Shown here: piece by piece, positions 1-9,083 of the stretch
How the letters are laid out: every line of letters starts with the position of its first letter
How positions within the stretch are numbered: the first letter of the stretch is position 1
Assembly (NCBI RefSeq): GCF_020731145.1
Contig: NZ_JAJFZN010000003.1
Span: 744,001-808,000 of the forward strand
Length of the DNA stretch: 64,000 nucleotides
Origin: Sneathiella sp. HT1-7
GTDB taxonomy: Bacteria > Pseudomonadota > Alphaproteobacteria > Sneathiellales > Sneathiellaceae
Direction of reading: 5' to 3'
The notes under the pieces: generated by a model
What the model was told of the DNA's origin: nothing
What the model saw: the letters and a program-made list of their open reading frames with translations, nothing else
The model's database searches: none
Program-made: the position numbers and the translations under genes

Positions 1-256
1 CCTCCTCATCAAGCGTCTCGTCCGGGGCGAGGTCAGGGTTGATCTGATAGCTAAAAAACTCATCGAAACAGCGATCGAAGCTTTCCTGCTCCTCGATCGT
101 TTTCGCCATCACCTGCGCGAGCGCGGTCTTTAAAAGTCCGCGATCCTTATAACCGAACAGGCGCACGGTCTCAGCGGCATCGACGCTTTCGCTGATGGAC
201 ACCGGCACATCTGAATAGCGCAGCATCTCAACAAAATCTGCAAGCGCCTTGTCCAT
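1..256 (-). CDS. VWA-domain protein, CoxE-like (N-terminal part)
   Basis: Only the first 85 codons are in the window; the gene runs off the left edge. The visible part begins MDKALADFVEMLRYSDVPVS and continues with an acidic, helical segment, as in the N-terminus of CoxE-type VWA proteins, which work with MoxR AAA+ ATPases as metal-dependent chaperone pairs. The VWA metal site (MIDAS) lies outside the window, so the family call rests on the N-terminus and the partner. The ATG overlaps the stop of the upstream ATPase gene by one base (TAATG at 254-258), which suggests translational coupling and a fixed ratio of the two proteins. Confidence 0.65.
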   Translation of the reverse strand, partial: MDKALADFVEMLRYSDVPVSISESVDAAETVRLFGYKDRGLLKTALAQVMAKTIEEQESFDRCFDEFFSYQINPDLAPDETLDEE

Positions 257-1203
257 TACATTCTTTCACTTTGCGCGGCGGCGATAAATTTCGGCACCTC
301 GCTATGCATGTTGTCGATGTCTTCCTCGAACTTGAGCAGCATATTCAGCGTGTTGCGTACAAGATCCACTTCGAGTGTGTCCGCATGGAGTAGCATCAAG
401 GTGCGCGCCCAGTCGATGGTCTCGCTGACCGCCGGAAGTTTTTTCAAATCCTGCGTGCGAAGCTGTTGTACGAAGGAGACAAGCTGATTGCGCAAGTTTT
501 CTTCCAGTTCCGGCACCCGCGTCTGGATGATCCGCCGTTCCAGAGAGGCATCGGGAAAGGGAATGTAAAGATGCAAACAGCGGCGTTTCAGCGCGTCGCT
601 CATTTCCCGACTGTTGTTACTGGTCAGGAAGACGAGCGGCTTGGTTTTTGCCTTGATCGTGCCGATTTCGGGAACGGATATCTGGTAATCCGAGAGGATT
701 TCCAGCAAATACGCCTCGAACTCATGGTCTGACTTGTCGATCTCGTCAATCAGCAGAACCGTTTTCTCCTCCGATTGCAGCGCCTGCAGGAGAGGGCGGG
801 CCTCCAGGAATTTTTCAGAGTAAAAGCTGTCGCCGAATTGGTGCAGCTTTTCCATGGATTGCTCCAAACCGACGGCATCTTCAAGAAGATCGCCGAGTTT
901 TTCCTTCAGGATCTGGGTATAGAGAAGCTGCTTGCCATATTTCCATTCATAAAGCGCTTTCGATTCATCCAGCCCCTCATAGCATTGCAGCCGGATCAGG
1001 GGTGCCGCCAGAATTTCGGACGCAGCTTTCGCAAGTTCCGTCTTGCCAACACCCGGAGGTCCCTCGACCAGGATTGGTTTATCGAGCTTTTGCGATAGAT
1101 AGATAGAGGTGGCGATATGGCGATCGCAGATATATCCCGCCTTCTCAAATCCGTCTTTGATCAGGTCGATGGCGGTTGCGGGGTCTTTATCAATGAATGT
1201 CAC
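256..1203 (-). CDS. MoxR-family AAA+ ATPase
   Basis: A 315-residue AAA+ ATPase. Walker A is GPPGVGKT at residues 48-55; Walker B is VLLIDEIDK in the middle, followed by a sensor-1-like LTSNN. Length and motif spacing fit the MoxR/CoxD group, cytoplasmic chaperones that help insert cofactors or assemble enzymes together with a VWA protein. The start is a GTG at 1201-1203 with GGAA eight bases upstream; no in-frame ATG is better placed. The CoxE-like gene follows with a TAATG overlap. Such pairs occur beside molybdenum hydroxylase genes, and one of those lies at 14.6-17.3 kb, but it is too distant to claim a link. The client is unknown. Confidence 0.85.
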   Translation of the reverse strand: MTFIDKDPATAIDLIKDGFEKAGYICDRHIATSIYLSQKLDKPILVEGPPGVGKTELAKAASEILAAPLIRLQCYEGLDESKALYEWKYGKQLLYTQILKEKLGDLLEDAVGLEQSMEKLHQFGDSFYSEKFLEARPLLQALQSEEKTVLLIDEIDKSDHEFEAYLLEILSDYQISVPEIGTIKAKTKPLVFLTSNNSREMSDALKRRCLHLYIPFPDASLERRIIQTRVPELEENLRNQLVSFVQQLRTQDLKKLPAVSETIDWARTLMLLHADTLEVDLVRNTLNMLLKFEEDIDNMHSEVPKFIAAAQSERM

Positions 1204-1325
1204 GTATCGGTTCCATGTTATTATTATTGTTCACTGGTTAAAAAAGATTACTTATTCAATAGCAGGCTCCTCCGCGCTTTGCTAGGGCAATCCAACTGGA
1301 CAGCGGATGCAGGGCGGGTTAAAAA

Positions 1326-1360
1326 GCGGCAACAATGCGGCCTATATGCCGCATTTTTCT
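1326..1360 (+). terminator. Terminator-like hairpin in the alaS leader (candidate attenuator)
   Basis: ATGCGGC (1335-1341) and GCCGCAT (1348-1354) form a perfect 7-bp stem with a 6-base loop, followed by a run of T to 1358. It lies about 26 bases before the alaS ATG and points towards alaS. The gene on the left is transcribed away, so there is no upstream plus-strand gene for it to terminate. A second GCGGC at 1326-1330 could compete for the same GCCGC arm. Attenuation of alaS is an inference. Confidence 0.5.
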
Positions 1361-1384
1361 GCTTAGGTGAACGGAAATGGCAAA

Positions 1385-4066
1385 ATGAGTACGACAAAAG
1401 AAATACGCAGCTCCTTTCTCGACTATTTCGCGAAGAATGGTCATGAAAAGGTGGAGAGCTCGCCACTGGTGCCGCGGAACGATCCGACCTTGCTGTTCAC
1501 CAACGCAGGCATGGTGCAGTTCAAGAATGTTTTCACCGGACAGGAGAAACGCCCCTACAACCGTGCGGTAACGACGCAAAAATGCGTCCGGGCGGGCGGC
1601 AAGCATAATGATCTTGAGAATGTCGGCTATACGGCGCGCCATCACACCTTTTTCGAGATGCTGGGAAATTTTTCCTTCGGGGACTATTTCAAGGATCAGG
1701 CGATTGAGCTGGCCTGGAACTTGTTGACCAAGGAATTCGGTCTGCCGGAAGAGAAGCTGCTCGTTACTGTCTATCATGACGATGACGAAGCCGCAGACTA
1801 TTGGAAGAAGATTGCAGGCCTTTCCGACGACAGGATCATCCGCATCGCAACATCCGACAACTTCTGGTCCATGGGTGATACGGGGCCTTGTGGTCCTTGC
1901 TCCGAGATTTTCTTTGATCATGGGGAAGGAATCCCTGGCGGACCGCCCGGCAGCCCGGACGAGGATGGCGACCGCTTTATCGAGATCTGGAACCTCGTTT
2001 TCATGCAGTTCGAGCAGCAGGCCGACGGTGCGCGGGAAAACCTGCCGCGTCCGTCCATTGATACCGGTATGGGATTGGAACGGGTAACCGCTGTCCTGCA
2101 GGGCAAGCATGATAATTACGATATCGACCTGATGCGCCATATTATCGAGGCCTCGGCCGATGTTTCCGGCATTTCGGCGGATGGGGAATTCAAGATGTCC
2201 CACCGGGTGATCGCGGATCATTTGCGCTCTTCCTCCTTCCTTGTCGCCGATGGCGTACTGCCGTCGAACGAGGGGCGGGGATATGTGCTCCGCCGGATTA
2301 TGCGCCGTGCCATGCGCCATGCGCATATGCTGGGCGCGAAGGAACCGATGGTCCATAAACTTGTGCCGACACTGGTCGAGGAAATGGGCGACGCTTTCCC
2401 GGAACTTGCCCGTGCCCAGTCGTTGATTTCTGAAACTTTGAAGCTGGAGGAAACTCGCTTTAAGGAAACGCTGGAACGCGGCCTCAAGCTGCTCGGCGAT
2501 GAAACGGAAAAGCTGGGTGGCAGCGATCCACTTCCCGGTGATGTGGCCTTCAAGCTTTATGATACATTTGGCTTCCCGCTCGATCTTACGAAAGACATTC
2601 TTCGCGGTCAGAAACGGGAACTTGACGAGGCTGGTTTCGATGCCGCCATGAAAAAGCAGAAGGAAGCCGCTCGTGCGGCTTGGTCCGGCTCAGGGGAGGC
2701 CGCAACGGATACGCTCTGGTTTGATCTGCATGACAAAGTCGGTGCGACGGAATTTTTAGGCTATCAGACGGAAACCGCGGAAGGCAAGGTTCAGGCTATC
2801 ATCAAGGATGGTAAGGAAGTGGACCGCGCGGGGCAGGGCGATGAGATTATGGTTGTCCTCAACCAGACATCTTTTTATGGCGAGAGCGGTGGTCAGGAAG
2901 GTGATCACGGCATGCTGAAAACTGTCGATGGCTTTGCAATGGTGGTAAAAGATACCCAAAAGAAGCAGGACCTCTTTATCCATATCGGACAGGTCGCCAA
3001 GGGTGAATTGAAAGTTGATGATGTGGTGGAAACACATGTCGATCAGCATCGCCGTAATCGTCTGCGCGCCCATCATTCGGCAACTCATTTGCTGCATGAA
3101 GCGCTGCGTCAGACGCTCGGTGATCATGTGACGCAGAAAGGCTCTCTCGTGGCAGAAGACCGTCTGCGTTTTGACTTCGCGCATCAGAAGCCAATGACTG
3201 ACGCGGAAATTGCCGAAGTCGAAAAAATGGTCAATGACCGTATTCGCGTGAATGCCGATGTGGATATCCAGTTGTCTACGCCCGAAGAGGCAATCAAGGC
3301 AGGCGCCATGGCGCTATTCGGAGAAAAATATGGCGATGAAGTTCGTGTTGTCTCCATGGGTGGGCGGGATGAGACTAAGGGCGCCGGGCGAGATTATTCA
3401 GCGGAGCTTTGCGGCGGCACTCATGTCGCGCGCACCGGCGATATCGGCTTTCTGAAAATTGTCAGTGAAAGTGGCCTTGCCGCAGGTGTCCGCCGGATTG
3501 AGGCCGTGGCCGGGGAAGCCGCTCTTGACTATGTCAATGAGCGGGAGAGAATCCTCGCCGATGCGGCCGCGACCCTCAAAATCGCGCCGCAGGATCTTGG
3601 GAACCGTATTAAGAGCCTACTTGAGGACCGCAAGAAACTTGAGCGTGAACTCGCCGATACCCGCAAGAAGCTGGTAAGCGGCGGCGGCGGTGCGCCTGAG
3701 GCACCGGAGAAGGTTGGTGACATATCCCTGATGGCGCGTTTGCTTTCCGATGTCCCGCCAAAAGACCTGAAACCTATGGCTGATGAGATCAAGAAACAGC
3801 TTAAAAGTGGCGTGATTGTCCTGATTAGTAATAACGACGGGAAAGCCTCCATCGTGGTCAGCGTCACCGGGGATCTGACTAATGATATCAGTGCTGTCGA
3901 TCTTGTTCGCGCCGGTTCAGAGGCGCTTGGTGGCAAAGGCGGCGGTGGCCGTCCTGATATGGCGCAGGCAGGCGGTCCCGACGGCACGAAGGGAAAAGAG
4001 GCGGTGGCCTCCATCAAAGGCTTGATTGCGAAAATGGCCTCTGGCGAAGCCTTGGCCGGGCAATAA
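1385..4066 (+). CDS. alaS: Alanine--tRNA ligase
   Basis: Charges tRNA-Ala with alanine in the cytoplasm. The class II catalytic core opens with [13 protein letters not shown] and [11 protein letters not shown] and includes [17 protein letters not shown]. The editing domain carries the zinc-type HHSATH at about residues 563-568 and CGGTHV at about 675-680, and the C-terminus is a DHHA1-type glycine-rich domain. About 893 residues is normal for the family. The ATG at 1385 is preferred because it begins [11 protein letters not shown] as in other alphaproteobacteria; a GTG at 1367 would add six residues. The gene is monocistronic, with its own terminator downstream and a terminator-like hairpin in its leader. 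Confidence 0.97.
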   Translation: MSTTKEIRSSFLDYFAKNGHEKVESSPLVPRNDPTLLFTNAGMVQFKNVFTGQEKRPYNRAVTTQKCVRAGGKHNDLENVGYTARHHTFFEMLGNFSFGDYFKDQAIELAWNLLTKEFGLPEEKLLVTVYHDDDEAADYWKKIAGLSDDRIIRIATSDNFWSMGDTGPCGPCSEIFFDHGEGIPGGPPGSPDEDGDRFIEIWNLVFMQFEQQADGARENLPRPSIDTGMGLERVTAVLQGKHDNYDIDLMRHIIEASADVSGISADGEFKMSHRVIADHLRSSSFLVADGVLPSNEGRGYVLRRIMRRAMRHAHMLGAKEPMVHKLVPTLVEEMGDAFPELARAQSLISETLKLEETRFKETLERGLKLLGDETEKLGGSDPLPGDVAFKLYDTFGFPLDLTKDILRGQKRELDEAGFDAAMKKQKEAARAAWSGSGEAATDTLWFDLHDKVGATEFLGYQTETAEGKVQAIIKDGKEVDRAGQGDEIMVVLNQTSFYGESGGQEGDHGMLKTVDGFAMVVKDTQKKQDLFIHIGQVAKGELKVDDVVETHVDQHRRNRLRAHHSATHLLHEALRQTLGDHVTQKGSLVAEDRLRFDFAHQKPMTDAEIAEVEKMVNDRIRVNADVDIQLSTPEEAIKAGAMALFGEKYGDEVRVVSMGGRDETKGAGRDYSAELCGGTHVARTGDIGFLKIVSESGLAAGVRRIEAVAGEAALDYVNERERILADAAATLKIAPQDLGNRIKSLLEDRKKLERELADTRKKLVSGGGGAPEAPEKVGDISLMARLLSDVPPKDLKPMADEIKKQLKSGVIVLISNNDGKASIVVSVTGDLTNDISAVDLVRAGSEALGGKGGGGRPDMAQAGGPDGTKGKEAVASIKGLIAKMASGEALAGQ

Positions 4067-4075
4067 ACAAACGAA

Positions 4076-4105
4076 AAGCCGGCAGGTCTGCCATCCTGCC
4101 GGCTT
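4076..4105 (+). terminator. Intrinsic terminator after alaS
   Basis: A perfect 11-bp stem, AAGCCGGCAGG (4076-4086) with CCTGCCGGCTT (4095-4105), and an 8-base loop, starting 9 bases after the alaS stop. The T-tract after it is short (TTCTTAC). Confidence 0.8.
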
Positions 4106-4370
4106 CTTACGCTACTGGTTACTCGACTGTGCCGTCCCGGTCCAATCGGGGTAAAATTGGCAGGGACGGCACTTTCTCCCTAGACTTGCCGGTTTCTAGT
4201 AAATTACTAACTAACCGGTAAATTTTCATTTGATGGTTGGTTGTGGCGGAAAAACGGCAATTCCGGGGTAATATTGTGGTTGCCATATTTTGCGCAGCTG
4301 CTTGATATTTTACGCATCTCCAATACATATAATGAGCGCCTTTGAAGGTATGTCTATTGGATACAGGACC
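4106..4370 (+). promoter_or_regulatory. alaS-htpX intergenic region with a weak promoter candidate
   Basis: About 265 bases without a gene; with the terminator the gap is 304 bases. AT content rises towards htpX. TTGATA (4302-4307) and TATAAT (4328-4333) resemble -35 and -10 boxes but are 20 bases apart, longer than ideal. CTTGAT at the same -35 also resembles a heat-shock element, which would suit htpX, but no good matching -10 was found. The short reading frames here look like noise. Confidence 0.3.
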
Positions 4371-5357
4371 ATGAATTACGTCAAAACCGGATTACTGATC
4401 GCCGCCATTACCGCGTTGTTTTTGGCCGTGGGATTTCTCCTCGGCGGGATGACGGGTATGCTGATAGCGCTTGCCGTTGCGGTGGCGATGAACGGCTTTG
4501 CCTACTGGAATTCGGACAAGATGGTGCTAAAGATGTATGGCGCGCGTCAGGTGGGCCGGAGCGAGGCGCCGGGTCTTTATCAGATGGTAGAGGATCTGGC
4601 GGCACGAGCCGAACTTCCCATGCCGAAAGTCTTTATCATGGAAAATCCACAGCCCAATGCCTTCGCGACGGGCCGCAATCCAGAGAATGCGGCCGTTGCT
4701 GTAACCACTGGTCTCATGAGGATTTTGAATGAGCAGGAAACGGCGGGCGTGCTTGCCCATGAGCTTGCGCATATCAAGAACCGCGACACCCTGACCATGA
4801 CGGTCACGGCGACGATTGCCGGGGCGATCAGTATGCTGGCGAATTTCGCGCTATTCTTTGGCGGCGGCCGGGATAACCGGATTGGTATCATTGGTACGAT
4901 TGCCCTCATGATTCTTGCCCCCTTGGGTGCCATGCTGGTCCAGATGGCGATCAGCCGGACGCGTGAATACTCCGCTGACCATACGGGCGCAGAAATTTGC
5001 GGTAATCCGGATTGGTTGGCAAGCGCGCTGCAGAAGCTGGAGAATTCGGCGCGTGGTATCGAAAATATCACTGCCGAGAGAAACCCTGCCTCAGCCAGCC
5101 TGTTTATCGTCAATCCCCTACATGGCAAGCGGGCAGACAGTTTGTTTTCGACCCATCCGTCGACGACCAACCGGGTTGCAAAATTGGCGGAAATGGCAAA
5201 ATCGCTTGTCCCGACTGGCAGGCGGCAAATCCGTACGGGTCGCGAAGACAGATATTCTCACGAAGGAATGTTCAGAAAAAAATCATCACGCGGTTCTACG
5301 CCTTACACCGATGCTCCGCCTGATCGATCCCGGCCCAAGAAAGGGCCATGGGGTTGA
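4371..5357 (+). CDS. htpX: Membrane zinc metalloprotease HtpX
   Basis: An inner-membrane stress protease that degrades damaged membrane proteins together with FtsH. The N-terminus [20 protein letters not shown] is a transmembrane helix followed by a second ([16 protein letters not shown]). The zinc motif HELAH is at residues 130-134, and [10 protein letters not shown] further on supplies the third ligand; two more hydrophobic helices lie between them. The ATG at 4371 gives the usual HtpX N-terminus and has AGGA just upstream; earlier in-frame starts lack a ribosome site. The tail after about residue 280 is basic and proline-rich, of unknown role. The stop touches the end of the convergent tetR gene with no spacer. 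Confidence 0.95.
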   Translation: MNYVKTGLLIAAITALFLAVGFLLGGMTGMLIALAVAVAMNGFAYWNSDKMVLKMYGARQVGRSEAPGLYQMVEDLAARAELPMPKVFIMENPQPNAFATGRNPENAAVAVTTGLMRILNEQETAGVLAHELAHIKNRDTLTMTVTATIAGAISMLANFALFFGGGRDNRIGIIGTIALMILAPLGAMLVQMAISRTREYSADHTGAEICGNPDWLASALQKLENSARGIENITAERNPASASLFIVNPLHGKRADSLFSTHPSTTNRVAKLAEMAKSLVPTGRRQIRTGREDRYSHEGMFRKKSSRGSTPYTDAPPDRSRPKKGPWG

Positions 5358-5990
5358 TTACGCGATAGTTTTCGGTGATTTAACGAGCGCGCGGGTCAGG
5401 AACCGGCTTAAGTGATCGACATACTCTTGACGACTTTGGCCCTTACGATAAGCCATCGGCGCGGAGAATTGTATCAGGCCCATCATGGCATGGCCAATCA
5501 GGTCCGGGTCGATATCTTCATAAAGCTCTCCTGCCACCTTTGCATCTTGGAGCCGTGTAATGAATCCGGATGCAAATCTGGTGCGCACTTCCTTGGACGT
5601 AGAATCCGTTGGATCAAAAACCTTGGTATCCACAAGCGCCGAGCGAAGCAGACCAGGGTTTTGTTCGGCGAATTCCTGAATGGCCACGAGGCTATACCGG
5701 ATATATTCCTCGAAACTATTGACCTTTGGAATGCGAGAATGAACAAAGGAGTGTAAATCCTCCTGTGCACCGCTCGCGAAGGCGAGGAAGATCTCCCGCT
5801 TGTCCGTATAGTGACTGTAGAAGGTGCCATGGGCGACGTCTGCCGCTTTGGCAATATCCTGTGGTCTCGTTTCGTGATAGCCCTTGCTCACAAAGAGCTT
5901 GCGGGCCGCCGCCAATAATCGGTTGCGCTTTTCTTCTTTTCTCTTGCTGGCCCTGTCTGACGCCACCGTGACGGGTGTTGATTGACTCAT
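5358..5990 (-). CDS. TetR-family transcriptional regulator
   Basis: A 210-residue TetR-type repressor. The helix-turn-helix lies at about residues 20-75 (AARKLFVSKGYHETRPQDIAKAADVAHGTFYSHYTDKREI, key parts only), followed by an all-helical ligand and dimer domain. It is divergent from the acyl-CoA ligase, reductase and FadJ-like genes at 6125-11168, so a repressor responding to an acyl-CoA or aromatic acid is likely; the ligand is not known. Two similar 13-base elements in the 134-base divergent region (6039-6051 and 6061-6073) are candidate binding sites. The gene ends directly against the convergent htpX stop. Confidence 0.9.
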   Translation of the reverse strand: MSQSTPVTVASDRASKRKEEKRNRLLAAARKLFVSKGYHETRPQDIAKAADVAHGTFYSHYTDKREIFLAFASGAQEDLHSFVHSRIPKVNSFEEYIRYSLVAIQEFAEQNPGLLRSALVDTKVFDPTDSTSKEVRTRFASGFITRLQDAKVAGELYEDIDPDLIGHAMMGLIQFSAPMAYRKGQSRQEYVDHLSRFLTRALVKSPKTIA

Positions 5991-6038
5991 CCGCCTCCCA
6001 CCTTTTTATTTTTATATTTTTCGCGTCTATTGCTGGCA

Positions 6039-6073
6039 ATTATTACAACAATTTGTCAGTATTCTTACAATAA
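6039..6073. promoter_or_regulatory. Direct repeat, candidate TetR operator
   Basis: ATTATTACAACAA (6039-6051) and ATTCTTACAATAA (6061-6073) match at 11 of 13 positions and start 22 bases apart, two helical turns. They lie between the tetR start (5990) and the ligase start (6125). An operator for the divergent regulator is inferred. Confidence 0.4.
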
Positions 6074-6124
6074 CAGCCCGATGCTTAAAATAGAACAAAA
6101 AAAATAACGGAGTTTGTCCCCAAT

Positions 6125-8032
6125 ATGACTTCATCTATCCCATTTCGGCCATTTAACCGGCCAACTCCAGATATTTCGGTCGCCCAAAATGACGATGGAA
6201 GCTGGATTGTCAAGAGTAATATCGCGCTAGGCGAGTATATGGCGAATATTGGGGCGTATTTCCGCCGCGCGGCAACTGACTACCCGGATCGTCCGTATCT
6301 TGTGCAATGTCGCCCCGGCGGTGACTGGCCAGAACTGACCTATAAACAATTACAGGAAGAGGCGGATCAGATCAGCAGCTATCTTCTTGCAAACGGATAT
6401 GGACCGAAAAAATCCGTTATGATCCTGTCCGGTAACAGCTTTTCACATGCGATCCTGAAAGTTGCGGCATTGCAGGTTGGTGTGCCGATCACTGCCTGTT
6501 CTCCGTCTTATTCCCTGTTGGGGACGGATTTTTCGAGGTTGCAGTATGCGGTTGAACTGACAGAACCAGGATTGATTTTCGCCGAAGATGGAGATGCTTT
6601 TGCGGATGCGTTGAATGCCCTCGATCTATCCGATATTGAACTTGTGACAGTGACCGGAGCACTATATGGCGGGAAGAGATTCTCCGATATGCTGGGCACC
6701 ACAGATAGGCAAGCTGTTAAAGAAGCCTACAATACTGTGAATGGCGATAGTCTTGCCATGATCCTCTTTACGTCTGGTTCGACCGGTATGCCGAAGGCAG
6801 TACCGAATACGCAGGCAATGCTTTGTTCGGCGCAGAAGACTCTTGAGCTTATATCGGAACCTTCTGACCCGGTAAATGATCCAACCCGTGTTCTTGATTG
6901 GCTCCCGTGGCATCATACTTACGGCGGCACAGTAAATTTCTTCGCTATTGCCAGGACATGCGGCACACTTTACATCGACGATGGCAAACCTGTTCCGGCT
7001 CTGTTCGGTCGGACCATCGAGAATCTTAAAATTGTCTCTCCCTCTCGGTTCAGCACAGTCCCGGCGGCGTACAGCTTTCTTGCTGACCAGCTTGAAGAGG
7101 ACGAGGAACTGGGACACGCCTTTTTCAAGAACCTCAAGATCTGCCAGTATGGCGGTGCCGCCCTCTCGCAGGAAATGTTCGAACGGATGCAGCATCTCGC
7201 CATCAAATATACGGGTATGCGCATTCCCTTCGGCACCGGCTGGGGCGCGACGGAAACAACAGGCACAGGAACGGCGGTTCACTGGAATAGCGAACGGGTC
7301 GGGCTGATCGGCCTGCCAACGCCCGGTATTACGGTGAAAATCCTCCCTGTCGGGGAAAAGCTGGAGATTCGGATCAAGGGGCCAAATGTCCATGCAGGCT
7401 ATTACAAGCGGCCTGACCTCACCGCCCAATATTTCGATGAGGAAGGATACTATTGTATTGGCGATGCGGTTAAATGGGTTGATCCCGACAATCCGGCGTC
7501 GGGCATGATCTTTGATGGCCGCGTCGCCGAGGATTTCAAGCTGTCCAACGGGACCTGGGTCAGCACGGGGTCCCTGCGCCTGTCGCTCGTGGATGCGCTT
7601 GACCCGCTTGCCCGCGATGTGGTGATTGCCGGCCACGACCGGGAGGAAATTGGGATCATGATCCTTCTGACCGAGGTCAGGCACAAGCAATACGTGGAAC
7701 AGGCGGACGCGCTGTCAGCGGATGGCGGGCGGATTATCGCTCCGTCGCTGATTGAGGCTGTTCAGGAGAAACTCAGTCGTTATAATCAGGCCAACCCGTC
7801 TCCGAGCCGACGGGTGGGGAGGGCGCTGATCATGGCGCAGCCGCTTTCGGTAGATAAGAATGAAATAACGGACAAACAATATATCAACCAGGGAGCAGTA
7901 CTTTCCAATCGTGCGGATCTCGTCGCCTGTCTGTTTAATGATTCGGTCGGAAGAGATATAATTAATATGAACAAAAACAATGAGATGAAAGGCACTTCAA
8001 ATGTCAGCAATGAACAAGCAGATATTGCTTAA
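6125..8032 (+). CDS. AMP-dependent acyl-CoA synthetase, feruloyl-CoA-synthetase-like
   Basis: A 635-residue ANL-family ligase that activates a carboxylic acid through an acyl-AMP to the CoA thioester. The ATP loop is TSGSTGMPK at residues 216-224. LPWHHTYGG followed by GTLYIDDGKP is characteristic of the feruloyl-CoA synthetase branch (aromatic or phenylpropanoid acids), and GTGWGATETTGT is the adenine-contact motif. The C-terminus has a somewhat unusual hinge (IFDGRVAEDFKLSNGTWVS), also as in that branch. It heads an operon: the MDR reductase gene starts 32 bases before this stop, and a FadJ-like gene follows. Substrate is inferred; a long-chain or other aryl acid cannot be excluded. Confidence 0.8.
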   Translation: MTSSIPFRPFNRPTPDISVAQNDDGSWIVKSNIALGEYMANIGAYFRRAATDYPDRPYLVQCRPGGDWPELTYKQLQEEADQISSYLLANGYGPKKSVMILSGNSFSHAILKVAALQVGVPITACSPSYSLLGTDFSRLQYAVELTEPGLIFAEDGDAFADALNALDLSDIELVTVTGALYGGKRFSDMLGTTDRQAVKEAYNTVNGDSLAMILFTSGSTGMPKAVPNTQAMLCSAQKTLELISEPSDPVNDPTRVLDWLPWHHTYGGTVNFFAIARTCGTLYIDDGKPVPALFGRTIENLKIVSPSRFSTVPAAYSFLADQLEEDEELGHAFFKNLKICQYGGAALSQEMFERMQHLAIKYTGMRIPFGTGWGATETTGTGTAVHWNSERVGLIGLPTPGITVKILPVGEKLEIRIKGPNVHAGYYKRPDLTAQYFDEEGYYCIGDAVKWVDPDNPASGMIFDGRVAEDFKLSNGTWVSTGSLRLSLVDALDPLARDVVIAGHDREEIGIMILLTEVRHKQYVEQADALSADGGRIIAPSLIEAVQEKLSRYNQANPSPSRRVGRALIMAQPLSVDKNEITDKQYINQGAVLSNRADLVACLFNDSVGRDIINMNKNNEMKGTSNVSNEQADIA

Positions 8033-9035
8033 ATCACGGCCCGTCGGAGAGCCGACCGCGGATAATTTCGAATTGGTGGAAACAGCTGTGCCAACACCGG
8101 GACCGGGCCAGTTTCGGGTCAAGGTCATTTATATGTCCCTTGATCCCTATATGCGCGGCCGAATGGGCGCGGAGAAAAGCTATGCAGATAGTGCGAACCT
8201 GGGCGAGGCCATGGTCGGCGGCGGCGTTGGCGTGGTTGAGGAATCGAATAATGATCAGTTCAAGACCGGTGATTATGTCATGTGCGGCACCGGCTGGCAG
8301 AGCTATTGCCTCTCCGATGGGACCGGGGTGATGAAACTCAACCCCGATCAGGCACCAATCTCAACCGGCGTCGGTGTACTGGGTATGCCCGGGCTAACCG
8401 CCTATTATGGCCTGCTTGAAATAGGTAAGCCAAAAGCAGGGGAGACGGTTGTTGTTGCCGCGGCCTCTGGTGCGGTTGGTAGTGTCGTCGGCCAGATTGC
8501 CCGGATCAAGGGTTGCCGTTCGATCGGGATTGCCGGATCTGCGGAAAAATGTGCCTTTGTTGTGGATGAGCTCGGCTTTGATGCCTGTCTGAACTACAAG
8601 GATGCGGATTTCCCTGAGCAACTCGCGAAAGCCTGCCCGGACGGCATTGATGTCTATTTCGAAAATGTCGGTGGTAAAGTGTTTGAGGCGGTTTTGCCGC
8701 TGTTTAATGATGATGCCCGCATGCCGCTTTGTGGACTGATCTCGCAGTATAATATGACGGAACTGCCACAAGGTACAAATATGCTGCCCGCGCTGATGCG
8801 TGCGGTTCTCACTCACCGAATTCTCATTCAGGGGTTCATTATTTCCTTCCATTTCAATCATTTGCCAGCGTTTCTGAAAGATGTAAGTGGATGGATCAAA
8901 AGCGGGGAGCTCAAATATCGCGAAGATATCGTTGAAGGCCTCGAAAATGCGCCAGAAGCCTTTATGGGCCTGTTGAAAGGCAAGAATTTCGGGAAATTGC
9001 TGGTTCGTGTTGCTGACGATCCAACAAGAAACTAA
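8001..9035 (+). CDS. NADP-dependent MDR-family oxidoreductase
   Basis: A 344-residue zinc-free medium-chain reductase of the prostaglandin reductase / CurA type, which reduces alkenals and enones with NADPH. The N-terminal catalytic domain contains YMSLDPYMRGRM; the Rossmann motif AAASGAVGSVVGQIA is at about residues 151-165, and no zinc-binding cysteines are seen. The ATG at 8001 lies inside the end of the upstream ligase gene (32-base overlap) with AAGG nine bases upstream; an ATG at 8010 is possible. The context suggests that it saturates or detoxifies an unsaturated intermediate of the same pathway. Confidence 0.85.
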   Translation: MSAMNKQILLKSRPVGEPTADNFELVETAVPTPGPGQFRVKVIYMSLDPYMRGRMGAEKSYADSANLGEAMVGGGVGVVEESNNDQFKTGDYVMCGTGWQSYCLSDGTGVMKLNPDQAPISTGVGVLGMPGLTAYYGLLEIGKPKAGETVVVAAASGAVGSVVGQIARIKGCRSIGIAGSAEKCAFVVDELGFDACLNYKDADFPEQLAKACPDGIDVYFENVGGKVFEAVLPLFNDDARMPLCGLISQYNMTELPQGTNMLPALMRAVLTHRILIQGFIISFHFNHLPAFLKDVSGWIKSGELKYREDIVEGLENAPEAFMGLLKGKNFGKLLVRVADDPTRN

Positions 9036-9083
9036 AAGAGACAGATACAGTCAATAAGAACCCCAGAAGGAAGGAAAAAGAAA

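Noticed and set aside
1-1203. MoxR/CoxE pair as maturation factors of the molybdenum hydroxylase at 14.6-17.3 kb
   Set aside because: Thirteen kilobases and several unrelated operons separate them; no sequence evidence for a link.
2756-3184. Minus-strand frame of 142 codons inside alaS
   Set aside because: Shadow of the alaS coding sequence.
4302-4333. Firm heat-shock promoter for htpX
   Set aside because: The -35-like element is fair, but the -10 spacing of 20 bases does not fit sigma-70 or sigma-32 well.
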